From positions 125,921-189,920 of the forward strand of contig VWZL01000443.1 in NCBI GenBank assembly GCA_013396915.1: a DNA stretch of 64,000 nucleotides, given 5' to 3'. Shown here in pieces: positions 35,189 through 48,300 of the stretch (the stretch's first letter is position 1; each line of letters opens with the position of its first letter). The position numbers were made by a program, and so were the translations under genes. The notes beneath the pieces were generated by a model. It did no database searches. It was not told the origin of the DNA and saw nothing but the letters and a program-made list of their open reading frames with translations. The stretch is from Stercorarius parasiticus (Eukaryota; Chordata; Aves; Charadriiformes; Stercorariidae).

Positions 35189-38100
35189 ACACACGTAGAT
35201 GTTTATTTTAATATATTATTATTTTAAATCACCATTAATGTTGGCTCAGCCCTCTCCTTTTGTTTTTGTCATAAAATGATTTTTAGTATGCCACCTCAGG
35301 TCCTGCTCCCTGCCAGCTTTGTAATAATACAAAGCTTAAAAAAGATGTAGCCTCTCTTAGGCAAATTTCATTCTTTTTTGAGAGCTTCAGAGGAAATACT
35401 TTTGGTAGCATATCTGAATTAACAGAGTGCAACAAAATTCAAACCAGGTGTAGGAGGCTGCATCACCATTCACTTCCCTGCAGTTGCTGCTTTCCACATC
35501 TGATCTTAGTTTGATCCTTTTAGTCTGCAAAACTCTGCTGTAAATTCACAGTTGGGTATTTCATGAGAATCTCAGCATCTGCTTTAGCTTTCCAAAACTA
35601 GAAACATAAAAAAGACAAAAAAGAGAGAAAAAATTTAAGGTCATAACAAAAACTTTATAATGTCCAGCAAGATTTAATTCTACAAACAGGCTAAGGATTA
35701 GGCAAAACTGAGGCTTTTCATATGATAATAGAAATTCACATATCCTTTATTCTTATTGTCTTTTTCTGTTTCAATATCAAACATCAGATATAAAAGGATA
35801 TAAATACTACGTAAAAGGAAAATTTCAAAATATCCTTCAAAGTATCTTCAACCCTTTGTTCCACAAACAGCAGTGCTATACTCCTCCCTGTTCAGGTCAA
35901 TTGGCTGTAATGCACTAAATGCTGATGTTCACCTCATGAGAGCTCAGTTAACTCTTCTGTTTCAGTTTGCTACTTGCAGATGCTGTTAGGAGGGGTTATT
36001 GGTTGTAAATACATCTTCACAGCTACGTAAAATAAAAAATATCCATAACCATTATAGACACAGTTTTTGACTCTTATGTTTGGTGACATAACTTCAAGCA
36101 TTCTGGAGATGTTGTAAAATCATTGGTGACTTTTTTTGGGGGAAATCAGCTTTATAAAACCTCGCAGATGGTTACAGTTCTGAAAAACATTCTGAATAGC
36201 CAGTTTGTAGTTTCAATTTTTCCAAATGGTTTATCAGATTTTCAGATATCTCTCACCCAGCCTTACTCAAATGACGTAAGGGACCTGTAAATCTGAATTC
36301 GATAATGAAACAGTTGTCAAGCAGGCACCTTATTGCTTTGTTTCTCTATCGCTCTGAAAAAGATCTCTGTGGTCTTTGCTACATTAAAGTGCATTTCTGA
36401 ATATTATCTGTAAGAAATGGCTCCTTGACATCAATTAAAAATGCCCTTGAATTTAAATTCCTGCAGTTTTTGCTCAAACATATTTTGTGCACGTTAATTT
36501 CAAGTTTATAGGTCTCCACTGTTGCTTAATTGTATTTTTTTTTCCTGATATCAGTGTGAATTTTATCTTGCCTTTAATTTCATGGAGGAGTAGAGCAATA
36601 GACAGAATCTATGTAGTACCATTTTGTGTGAATCTGTGAGAGGCTGAGGGAGTATTAACAGCTGTTCAGCATCGCCTTCATTGTAATTGTGCTAGAGTCT
36701 TCTCTGTTTTATAGGTGGGACATTAAACTTTATGCTGCCTTTTGCAGCACTTCAAATTATGTCCTTAAGAGATACATATACGTGAACGTATTTCTGAGAC
36801 TATATTTTAAATTTATCAACCGTAGTAACACACACAAAAAGTTGTAGTAAAAGATAATCTCCTGGAAACTCTCTCTTCGTGGAATCACATGGCTGACCTG
36901 ATGCCTGGCTCTTGCTGCCACTTAGAATAAGCCACCAAGCTTTGCACCAGTGCACTCTAAGACCGGTATTTCTCTTCACACTTGTGTACGTGGGGAAAGT
37001 TTAAGTTTCCCTTTCAGTTGCCGTGAAATTGCTGCCCACAGTTTCAGTTCTAAGGTTAGTTGTTTTAGGGAAATGAGAGCTTTAAAATAGCTTGAAAATG
37101 TTGCACTGGCAAGCTTTTGAAAAAGTGAACTGAATTATGTGTGTGCTTGCAATATTTGGGCTTTCTGTAATATGGCCTGGGGTCCAAATGAGGTTGGAAA
37201 CGTTAAGAAAATTCACAGACTCTCAGTCCAACTGGCAGGGCTGTGTTCCTGCAAGGGACAGGGGAAACCTGTCTCTTTTAATGGTTCAAAGCTAGGAAGT
37301 ACATAGATCTAGAGCTCGAAGAGTTCCCGTGTCCCATAGTTTACATGTATTTTCCATGGGCCAGACTTTCCAGTCATTGAACTTGTCTCCGTGTTGTGCT
37401 GCACTTCCAGTTGCTGAATCTCAGATATGTTGATTCCTTTTGATTCAAACAAGTGACTAAACAGTTTTTCCTATGTGTGGCTTGACTTTGGCAGCTCCTC
37501 CTTTAAATGGAAAACCACTTCCTGACACACTTGTTGCAGCAGCAGGACCTTATAATGTCATTATGCAAACTGCAGAACTAGTACCACAGCCCTCCTGAAC
37601 TCTTTACCATGTTTGCTGTCTTGTCTCTAGAAAATCTCAACTTGGTTTTAGACCTGAAGCAACGTGGCTCTGTCTTTTTTTGCTTTTAGTCTAAACATAA
37701 AGCTCTTGGTTACACATTGGTTTCTGCTACCCGTCCATGCACTTCTAGATAGGAAGTTCCAGGGTGGGGCAATCCCTTTCTCTTCTTTAGTGTCTTGGCA
37801 GACATTCAAAATTAATCGTTTTGCCAGTATGAGAGGTACTACCTCCACTCAGATGGAACTGCTTTGTAGGTTGTCTTTGATTGCTCTGCTGTAATTTCCT
37901 AGACAGTGTCAAAGTATCAAGCTTCAACTTCAAAATGAACTCCTAAAGCCATTCTGGTGATTGAAGTAGAAATATAATATGCCATTCACAAAGCTAAGGT
38001 GGGACTCTGAAGCAAAAGACACAAACGGAAACCTGTTGCTTCAGATGTTGAAAGATAGGCTGATGGAGATCTAGAAAGCATTTTGGCTGACAGGGCTAGA

Positions 38101-41100
38101 TGACCAAATAATATTTTCCATCTCTGACTCGTGGAAACATAAATATCTCCATATATGAGAGTAACCTAACACCATTATCCTGAGTATAAACTTATGAACT
38201 GCATAGCAGAGTTGAGATTTTGCATCTGGCTGCGGGGTTTATAACACTACTTTGTGCTTTTAAGTCATGTTTTACCCTAATATTTACACACAGGTTGTTT
38301 TTCAAAAAGCCTTTCTTCAGAAAGAAAGAAAAAAAAGCTCTGTGTAAAAGGAATTGAGCTGTACATTCAAAAGAGTTGGCCATCTCATCAGCTGGTTTAA
38401 ATCAGGGTAATTCCATGGATTTGTAGCAGCTGGGCATCTGGCCCAGAGATTTGCCTAATCTGAGACCCAAGCTCTCATAGATAAGGAATTCCCATCAAAG
38501 CTTTTGAAGCTCATGTTCTTTTCTTTTTTAATTAGAAAGCATCTGCAAAAATATTCTCAAGAAAGCTGAATGGTCTAGATCTATTCCTAATTATAATCTA
38601 TTTTCCTCTATTGCAGCTACTTTTAAAGGATCTTCTAGACCTAGTTCTTATTTGATAGCTAGCATATACCTTTATTTGCAAAGCAAAATAGTGAAATGTG
38701 TGTATTTTTCCACTGGGGCCCACAGAAAAAGGCACAGGGATAACTAGGTTGCAAGAAGCTTATATTGCCATAAATTCAGATGAAGAATTTGGTTCGTGCT
38801 CTTCTCATTCTGCTAGCCCTCAGTTTCAGATTCTGATTTAATTTTTTATTTAGCTCTTTTCCTTCTTCCTGCAGTCATGGTCTCTCTGAACTGCAGAAAT
38901 AACAGATCTCCTACAGAATAAATTTCTTCTGCATTTTTGATCACAACGTGTGTGAATACCTCTGAAATGAAAATGTGATTTATCATGGCACTTAAGTGTC
39001 AAATATTGAATTTATGTGTCAGTTAAGTGAGAGCTTTTGTATGTTGAAATACACAAATACGCAACCAGCCAAACAGCTTCATTTGTGTGTGTGTGTGCAC
39101 ATGCATGTAGCAAAACACTCAAAATCAAAGATTAAAGCAAAAAGCTCCAGACACTATTTTATTCTACTTTTTCTAGGGGTGCTGAATTCCCACAATGGGA
39201 GGGATGTTAAAAGAGTTTGAAATGAAAATGACCTAATTGAAAGAGAGCAGCAACTGTTTCACAACAGTTCTGAAATTACAGAGGGAAATGGGGATTTCTT
39301 AGAAGATAGAAATATGCAGACATTTTAATCGTGTTCAACCATTTATCTGTGTTACCCTTCGGCACACAGAAAGATAACAATATCTTAATATAGCTATTTG
39401 TATATTTATATTTATATAAATATATCAATGACTGTTCCACACAGTCATAAAAATTTGTATTTTTCTGAGCAAAGCAACTTCTATGTCAAGCCTAAATATT
39501 GCATTCAATGAAACTTATACTTATAGTTTATAGACATGTTAAGTTTATGTCACTGAATTGAGAACTGGGGCAGCTGAAGAGTGGACATGCATTTGTTCTG
39601 CCACCCCCATTACAGCTGGAGGTTATGGTATTCTGAATCTGCCTAAACTCATCTTTTAAACCCTCACCCTGTAAGATTTTAAACATGTGCTTAATTTGAT
39701 GTATGAGAACACTAGAAAAGTCAGTGGGATGGTTTACAGTATGCGTAGGTAAACAGGTGTTTGAGTCTTCCCAGCAATGAGCTCCTTGTGAATGGATACC
39801 TTTGTCTCTTTTCATGGAGCAGGTGACAGAATGAAGTCTGGTACGTTAATGTTCTGGTCACTGTTCTAAACAAAAAATTGCAATATATCTCTGGCCACTG
39901 AGAAATGCTTGGGTAATACATCTGGAAGTGGGCCATATTGCTTATAGGGAAAGGTAAGGAAGGAGTGAATTGCCATAGGCAATTGGAGGAATTGGTGAGT
40001 GCATTTTAAGTGCTTGAGAAGTTCTGGGAAGCTGACGTTTGAATAATTTTTGAGAGATTTGCTATAGTATGTGTCAGCCTCTATGACACATTTTATCTTG
40101 GAGCAATGTCAGAGAAGGATGTCTTGAAAGAAAATTCAGCTGCAGTGATTAAACGAATCATTCAGCTAACATAAAAGCAGGTACCAGGAGATTTAGCACA
40201 GCACTGAATTATACAATGAAAAGGAACTCATAAGAAAGCAAGGAATTCTACTTGTAACCTATCACTAAAAAGACATTTGAAAAACGCTTATTTGGACCCT
40301 TCCTGGCCTACTAAAATGATTAAAGGTGTTAGAAATATTATTAGTAATTGCTACTTTATGCGTTACCACTGTTGGTTGACTGAAGAAGAAAGAGAAGTCC
40401 TACTTGTATGGGTGCAAATCCTCTTTGAGAGTAATTCTGCAAGCTCTCATGTGAAAAGCATTAAGGAATGAAAGCTTTTTTTTTTTTTAATGAAGGCATA
40501 TTTTCTTCGACATCCATATTGCTGGTGGCACAAAGCTTTTGGTGAGAAAGTTGGGAGTGAAATATTTGGTCGAAGCTTATCTTTTTCTTCACAGATCTTT
40601 CCTTTTATGCTCACTATTGCTACAGAAAGTTCCCTAGCAGCTCCTTTTCTGATTCCTTGTCTCTGGTGAAATTCCAGGAAGCTGTTTGCCCTCTAACAAC
40701 CTTGTCTCACTCAATAGAGTAATCTTCTCATTCCCTTATGCTTCCTATAAGGGAATAGATAGAAGAATGGGCTCTTTTTATGTGCTCTTTCATCTTTTCC
40801 TGTGACTGAATTTCATTAACTCCTACACTGTTAGCATTACAGGTTTGTATCCGCTTCATTGTTAACTCTGTGCAATAAAACGTCTTTTTAATTGCTTTTA
40901 TTTAGCAATTCTTTTATTTAGAATTCTTTTCTAATACTAGGAAAGATAAAGTTTGTAATCAGCTCTTCACTAGATTTGAAAGCTTGCTGTCAAAAGGAAA
41001 TTCTCTTAAATATAAGAGCTGCTCAGTAACACATCAGGACTAGCATTATACAAATTGTCATAAAGGCATCAGTCATCAAATCAACTTTTATCCATGTGTT

Positions 41101-41483
41101 TTTTTATGGACAGGCTGTGTGTGGCCTTGGAAATCTCAATCGCTCAGCTAGAATGATCTCAAACAGGATTTGGGTTTAGGCCAAAATCAAGAATTTAAAC
41201 CAGGGTGCAGCAGAGCTGGCTAAATGTAGAAAGGGTTAGGAGATACATGGTTGTACCTACTCAGAAAGTAGCAGAAGTGCTTGTTTCCTGAGTGATTTCC
41301 AAGAACTTCCTGGTCAAGTCAGAAAGTTGCCTGATTTCTGCGAATGGTAAAGGATCATCCATAGCTTTCAGATGGTCTTTGGCTTTCAAAGGCTCTTTTG
41401 TTGATATTTCTAGGTACCTAATCAAACTATTCTACTTTCTTGCTTTCTTTCAGGGACGGAGTGAAGGGTGGCTTTTTCTGTTG
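35189..41483. other. unique AT-rich noncoding DNA
   Basis: More than 6 kb without a recognisable repeat or exon. A short GT run (39084-39097) and an AT-rich patch (39381-39426) are the only low-complexity sites. Frames of up to about 95 codons overlap on both strands. Absence of recognised repeats is as seen by eye and does not exclude old ones. Confidence 0.5.
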
Positions 41484-41505
41484 TTTTTTTTTTTTTTTTT
41501 TTTTT
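41484..41505 (+). repeat. T22 homopolymer
   Basis: An uninterrupted run of 22 T. On the minus strand it could be read as a poly(A) tail, but no gene-like sequence or nearby AATAAA lies on the expected side (41506 upward). Confidence 0.9.
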
Positions 41506-42276
41506 GTTGGGACAGGGAGATATAAAGCTTTTGAATTGGACAATTTTTCTAATCTTTTTTTCAGGCAAAACCAGTGATAATGTAAAAGCAATTATTCTGG
41601 ATTTTTTCTGAGATATTTCAATAATGTCGTTGTTCATTTCTAGGCAAGTTCCAAGTGTGTGGAAACAAAAATCACAATAAAAACTCCCTTTCCCTCTGCC
41701 AGATATACCACTATAATACTCAGGTATTTAGAAGAGATAATCCAAGAACATGAAAACAACTGTAGCCTTCTCCCTGTTTTATTCAGAGCTTTTTTACGGC
41801 TCATGAACTTTGTGTTTTCATGGGGGCAATAACATAATGTCTGCAAATAAGTCAATATATGGTTATACTAGTGAGCCAGTGGACATAGGATAGGGATTAA
41901 AAGAGCTGGGCTAAGGGTTTTGGATTTTTTTTACATCACTCTGCATGTGACAAAATAAGATTTTGTTTTATTTTTTATTTAAATATCTACAGGCTGCACT
42001 ATGAATCTTACACATTCTTATATTCTTTGTAATGTCACTTATCAAAGCACATGACGGCAATATGTCATAAGATATTAAATGTCTGAACTAGGAGTCTTGA
42101 GTCAATAGTGAAGTTGAAATGATCATAAAACTCCTTCCATAGGCAATAGAAATAAAACTCAAATAAGCTATTATTTATCATCAAGACCTACAATACTGAA
42201 CACAAATTTCTCCTCTCTCATCACCTCTTATTTTCAACTTTTAACACAGACTTTGTGTAGTTATGTTAATCTGTAT
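41506..42276. other. unique AT-rich noncoding DNA
   Basis: Nothing recognised. Confidence 0.5.
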
Positions 42277-42345
42277 CTTGCCTTGCCTTGCCTTGCCTTC
42301 CCTTCCCTTCCCTTCCCTTCTCTTCTTCTCCTTTCTTCTCTTTTC
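42277..42345 (+). repeat. (CTTGC)n-(CCCTT)n pentanucleotide and pyrimidine tract
   Basis: Four CTTGC units pass into five CCCTT units, then into a TTC/TCC-rich tail. From 42296 to 42345 the plus strand is pure pyrimidine (50 bases), and the (CCCTT)n part is mirror-symmetric, the sequence type that can form intramolecular triplex (H-DNA). Likely length-polymorphic. Confidence 0.9.
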
Positions 42346-45300
42346 TGTAATTATTTTGCTGTTTAGGTCCTTTGAGTTTATCAGAGCCCTACGGCTCAGT
42401 CACTTTTCCTCCCTTCCTTTCTTCAAATGAATGCTGGCTTGCATAAATCACTACATTTCCCCCCTCTAGGACTTATTTGAATATTGTCATTGTCCTTTGT
42501 GTAGAAAAGTCACAGACATTGCTGTCTTGAAGATCCCTGGCTTCTTGTTGTTAAGGAGCTCAGTAATGTTTAGTCTCTGAGCATTGCCTCTGGGTGGCTT
42601 GTTTGCCAAAAAATGTGGAAGATACATTCAATTTCCTTGAGAAGACATGTTCACAAAAGACAACTTCTTTGAAAAACTCAGATAGGTGCCCCTTGACCAA
42701 AGCTCACATGATGTAGAAAAAGAGTCACATAGCAAGTTTTTTTTTCCCTGGTTAAATATGACTTTAAGCTATTTCATACATTTGATCTCTGGTTTTGCTG
42801 AAAATTTTATCTTGACTTCTTAGACATCAGTAGCTTATGATTTATGACATTAACACCTGTTGCTATAACAATAATTCCCACAGTTTCACCAGAGATAACA
42901 TTACTCTAGAAGCAACAAGAATGTAACAGAAATGCCATTAATCTCCAGCGGAGGGAAAGATCTTCTGTCACCAGGTTACGGATCTGACTGTTGCCCTGTT
43001 TTAACACAGTGTAATGTAGGTATAATGTCATTATTTTAGTGGAATTACTTATGTTTTAGGCTAGATCTGCCCTAAGATGTGCACATGATTAAAATTTCAT
43101 ATCTCCTCATATAATTCTTTCCAAGTATGACCTCCACCATTAATAAGCTAAATTCTGAGGTTCTTAACTTAGAAAAAAATCAGTTGTTAATGGGCATTTC
43201 CCTGAATAACTTCCCTCCCAATTTTGTCTTATTTGGAATCATTAGGAATGTCAGTCTTGATAATCAGTATCATCTTTTCTGTATAAGGGCTCTGTTACTC
43301 AGAAATAGCCAATGGACAGTCTTTTTGATGGCAATACTGCCATCCATTCAAACAGAAGTGAGACGGTGGTCCAATATGCAGAAATACAAAACCTTACTTG
43401 TTGTCTTAGAGAGTTGATAGATGTTGGTACACTTTTTGAACTAGAATTGCTGCTTTACATGGTTTCCATTACAAGAGTTACACAGTTTACAAAACATATA
43501 TCACAGCAGACTAGTTGTCAAATCTTTAATTAACGTGGTTTCAGCAGAACATCCATAGAAAGGAAAGGTAGATATGGAGGTCATCCTTTTGTAAGGGGAA
43601 GAGCCTCCTCAAAGTTTTGCAGCTGTATTTGGCCATTGAACTTATCACCCTACATTGCAGTCATCTCTAAGAACACAGAAACATTAAGAAAACAAGTAAA
43701 AAACCAATACGGGACTACATTAGTGCACAGGATTCTTTCATTCTTGATGGGAAGTATGCAAACAACCACTTAGTGTTAAATTGACACAGAAGAGTATTTG
43801 GCAGATTTCAATGTAGAAGATCTTTGGACTAAAAAGAACAACCTTTTGGGTTTTTTTCTGAGTGTGAGGTACTTGCAAATACCAGTTTGCATAACTTAAT
43901 TAAATTTTAAGAGCTCTAAGAACATTGATATGGTTTTCAACTTAGCTAGTACATTTTTTTTCTCTATTGTACCTCTTCGTTAACTTGTTTGTATTAGAAA
44001 AATAAAAGATTTTTTTCATGTGCATTTATTCCAAAAACAAACTAATGTCTTAGTTTTGAGGAATTTTCTTTTTGACAACTAAGGCAAAGTGACGCATATA
44101 AAATGATGCTTATTTGTGACACATATGCCTGTTCAGAGACTTCTCTGAAAGACAGGGTAGTAGGTTGTTCCATTTGAGAAGACTGTCGAGTTTATTCTTT
44201 GTGGTTTTGTGCCATGAAAACATCAAAGAATGGCTTGGAGAGAACAACAGCAATATGACCACTGACTTTATTTGAACAAATAAGTTCCTTTTCTCTTCTC
44301 TAGAGTCTCACACTGTGTTACGTTTGAGGCAAGAAGACCACCTACTATTCCCAAGGTGATATAAATACGTAGAAACCTCAAAGCATATTGAAAGGAGTTT
44401 CATCATAGCTTTTCCACTGCTGTGTCGTTAGTGTTTGTGGGGCATTCTTGACCTGCAGAAGGTCCCTCCCACAGCCAGTTGCTTATCTGAGTAAGACCTC
44501 CAAGGTACTCACCCATTACATAATCAGATGATCAAAGAGGATCATCAGAATAATTTATAATGTCAGCGGCCCAATCCTGAGAGAAAGGCTGACAGACTCC
44601 TCGGGGAAAGCTGTGGCTGAATCTGTTCACTTGGTGAGCCACTGAAAATGATACAGAGGCACTATTATGACTAGAAATCAAGCATGTATCTTTTTTTCTC
44701 TTACAGTCATGGTTGTAAAAAGGCAGCTATCCTTTAATATTTTTTTCTGCTCACACATTAAAGAGGTAAAATGCCAAAAGGTGCCATAAATTGTTGGCCA
44801 AAAATGTGCTTTCAATCCATTCATAATCTCAAAGCCTCACAACTAGAAATGAGAGGAACCATTAAACTAAATAATTATCTTTACCATGGATAGGTACCTT
44901 CCAAACCATCTGCTCTTCTCTATAAGGATTAAACAATATTGTTTCAATAAAAATCTATGACTAATTTGCTTCTTTAACAGACTACAAACTCTGAAGACTA
45001 CAAGGAGTAGGAGTACTCAAAAGTAACCAAACTAGGCCATATTGTTTAATGTTTCTGCAGACATTGGGGAAGCATGTCAGTGACACTTTTAATGTTTTTG
45101 TTAAAACTTCTGGTTCTGTGAGAGATTCCGTGGTCTATAAATCACCTGTTGCTTAACAGATGTTGCCTTTTATTTTTCTGCCATTTCGGACTAGAATGGC
45201 AGATTCGTATGGGTACACTCAAGTTCTGGGTCTAGATTCCCCTTAATGCCTGTCCTTAGATATAATCAGCTGCCTTGCTATGTGTGAGCAAACAACCTGG

Positions 45301-48300
45301 GCATTCGTGGTAAGTCCAGAACATCCTGACAGCTTGGTCTGCTCACAGTTGTACCTGTGAACATTTTACAAGTTTGCAGGGAGCTTATTAGGACAATATA
45401 AAAGCAAGATAGGTTCTGTTTTGGGCATAGCATCAAGAAAAAGGAGCTCTTAACAAGGATGTTCATTTCTTTGATATGTTCTGAACAAGTTCTTCTATTC
45501 TGGAGAGGAAATAGCTGGTTAAAGCACAGATTCTACAAGGCAGTGATTTTAGGGTTTTCTCTTGCTTGATCTTTACACAGAAATGGTCATTAGTGGATCA
45601 TGCAAGAGGTATCAAGCAGATAATGAGCCCAGACTGATTTTTTCTTTTCCAGGCACTTGGAGTTTTAGTCTCTTGTTTGCTGTGCCTTGTGACAAAATGA
45701 ACACCATTGCTGGGAGAAAAGATAACTGAATCATCAGGGCTCTAGCCTATTTCTGCTCTTATTAATATTTGCACTGTGACCTTGATGAATCTACTTTTTT
45801 CATTCTGGACAAGATTACTAAGTAATAATTTAGTTTATAGCTAGTTTATATGAACAATTCAAGTATAATTTATAACTTAGATGAAGTGATTCTTGTTATT
45901 GCCACATCTGCCTTTTAAAGCATCTGTTCACTTACTGGAGACTGGCAAAACTTAAATGACCGAAACAGGATTTACAATGGCCAATTCACTGATTAAAAGA
46001 ACAACTACTAATCCAGTCTTGGTTTACGCTTCTGGGTGGAAGGATGGCTTATATATGTGAAGGAGTCATTGAATAAAATGCAGTGACAGAACAGGGACCA
46101 GAACCATGAAGCCTGTATGCTTTTTGTGCCAAATCTAAACTCTTTACAATGAGATCATATAGTTTCAGGAGGATATGTAATTATGCTGGCAGTAGCTGAT
46201 AGACACCATTTGATAGGTTGCTAAAGGATAAATGTTCCCTTGTAAGAGAGACTGTATTCCTGAGATTCTTTCAGAATTCTAACAGATTCTTGCCATAATC
46301 AGAGTAACAAGCGTAATAGCCATTTTTTAAAGTATTATTTAATTTTAAACTGTAATCAGCCGAATGTCTTCTCTAAGTTCTTTTCTGACTATAAACTTTT
46401 TAGGCTGTGTCTAAAGCTTTTATTATGAATTTCCTTGCTCAGAAATACCACATTAAGTCTAATGCCACTGTACTGAAGTCAGAGGAATCATTCTAGCTTT
46501 ATACCATCATAGCCGAAATGAGAATACAGCTTCTAATAGCAAGGAATATTATGAAGATTTATGAATGTAGGTTTGTTTCTCCTGAAAGATCACTTTCTTC
46601 GTTCAGAAACCAGGTAATCAATGCAATGATACTAGTGCAGAAAAGCACCTGAGATGTAAATTCGTAGTCCAGAGGACCATGGCAGCTTCACTCAAATTTG
46701 TACATGATATGAAACTGTACAATTTATGTACAGACTTCCAAAGAGAATATATCATTCTCTTTTAGCAGTGAGTAGTAATTTATCTATTTTGTGAATAAAA
46801 GAACAAATCACATTTTATTATGTCTAAAGAAAAAAATTGCTTGGAGACTGTTGTTTAGCTATTACACCCAAACTCATACATCTATAGATATGCCTGTAGA
46901 TATACGTGTAACCTTGTGTTTTGTCACACCCCACCTCCCCACTCCCCACCAAGCAGTTATTTTTTTCACGTTCAAAATTAAGACTGCTCTCTTCATTAAT
47001 GCTGTTGGTTTGAAGAATTTTGAAACATTAGCAGTGGTTTCAGCAAGTCAAATCAAAATCATCTTGGATTAAAATGTTAACTTAATGTCATGCTAGTTGT
47101 GTTGGTGTTAAGTGTTGCAGTGCTCTGGGACACTTAAAAGGGGCTGAGTGCCTGATATATGTTCTCCTACCAGAAACCTTCAGCTCCCTTAGAGGTAGAG
47201 ACAACCTACATTTATATTTGTACGCAAAATATACTTTCTAGTTTTGTAGAAAAGTGAAAAGCAGAGAAAAGCTCAAAAGCAAACAATAATCTTGGAGTTA
47301 AGCAGTACGATTCCTTCACTGTTACTTGCCAGAGTAGAACAGCAACACAGTTTTCAATAAAATCAAAGGAGCAGCACTAGTTTAGGCATTCTTTAACACG
47401 GACATAGACACTTCTCTAGCAACTACTCGTGTATTTCCCCCTCTGTGCAGCTGCCTCATATAATTTACAGCTGACACCTGAACAGAGCCAGAGTGAAATC
47501 TTTCTTTTTTCCAGACAGCTTGTGCTCATTACACTCTGATGAAAAGGCGGTATTCCTACCTGGATTCATCTAAGATACCCTTGTTTATAGTTGTAGACTT
47601 CTATCAGCAGTTTCTTGAACTTAGGTAAGACTGTGCAAAGTACAATAACAAATATTTGAAGGGCTTTAGAAATATTTCAGGAGGTATTTTCTTCAAGCAG
47701 ATTTTTTTCCTTTTGAAAGAATTTTAAGTAGCTTTAGAGGATTCCTGTGGTTCTTTGTGTTGCACTGCATGTTAAAGCTCTTTCCTCCCCATGGTTTCTG
47801 TGGTTTTATCTGGAAGGAGTTAAACGGGTAAGTGTTCAACTTCAGTTTGAAGCGTCTTATTTGCATTTGTTGTGTTCAGGTGCGCTCAGCTCTCTAGTCC
47901 TGAACTGTTTGCCCAGCCATACACCAACACAGTTCAGTAAAATAGTAGACAACTTATATTTACGTAATCCTGTGCTAAGTGCAAGCAAGAGTGACTGGGT
48001 TATTCAGAAGAATCTCCTAAGATAACAGACTGAAAGCTGTGTTTTCAGTGGGAACTACTTGTTAACGTACCCTTTAAAAATTCTGTATGTTGACTGTGAT
48101 CCCTCCCTAGTCAAGAAAAAAATGCACGTCTGAAAGAAGACTCAGTCTACCTATTTTAAGATGGTATGAATTGCCCTCCATCTTCCAATGACGAGAGAGA
48201 CCGTTAGAGTTTTGATGTGGAGCTTAAATGAGGAGCTTAACTGCCTTTAATAGGTAGTTAACAGCATATGAAATGAACTCTTCTATTAAAGATCTCCATG

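Noticed and set aside
41484..41505. T22 as the poly(A) tail of a minus-strand processed pseudogene
   Set aside because: No gene-like sequence, no AATAAA close by and no target duplication on the expected side.
42277..42345. CRISPR-like or satellite array
   Set aside because: The unit is five bases with no spacers; it is a simple microsatellite.
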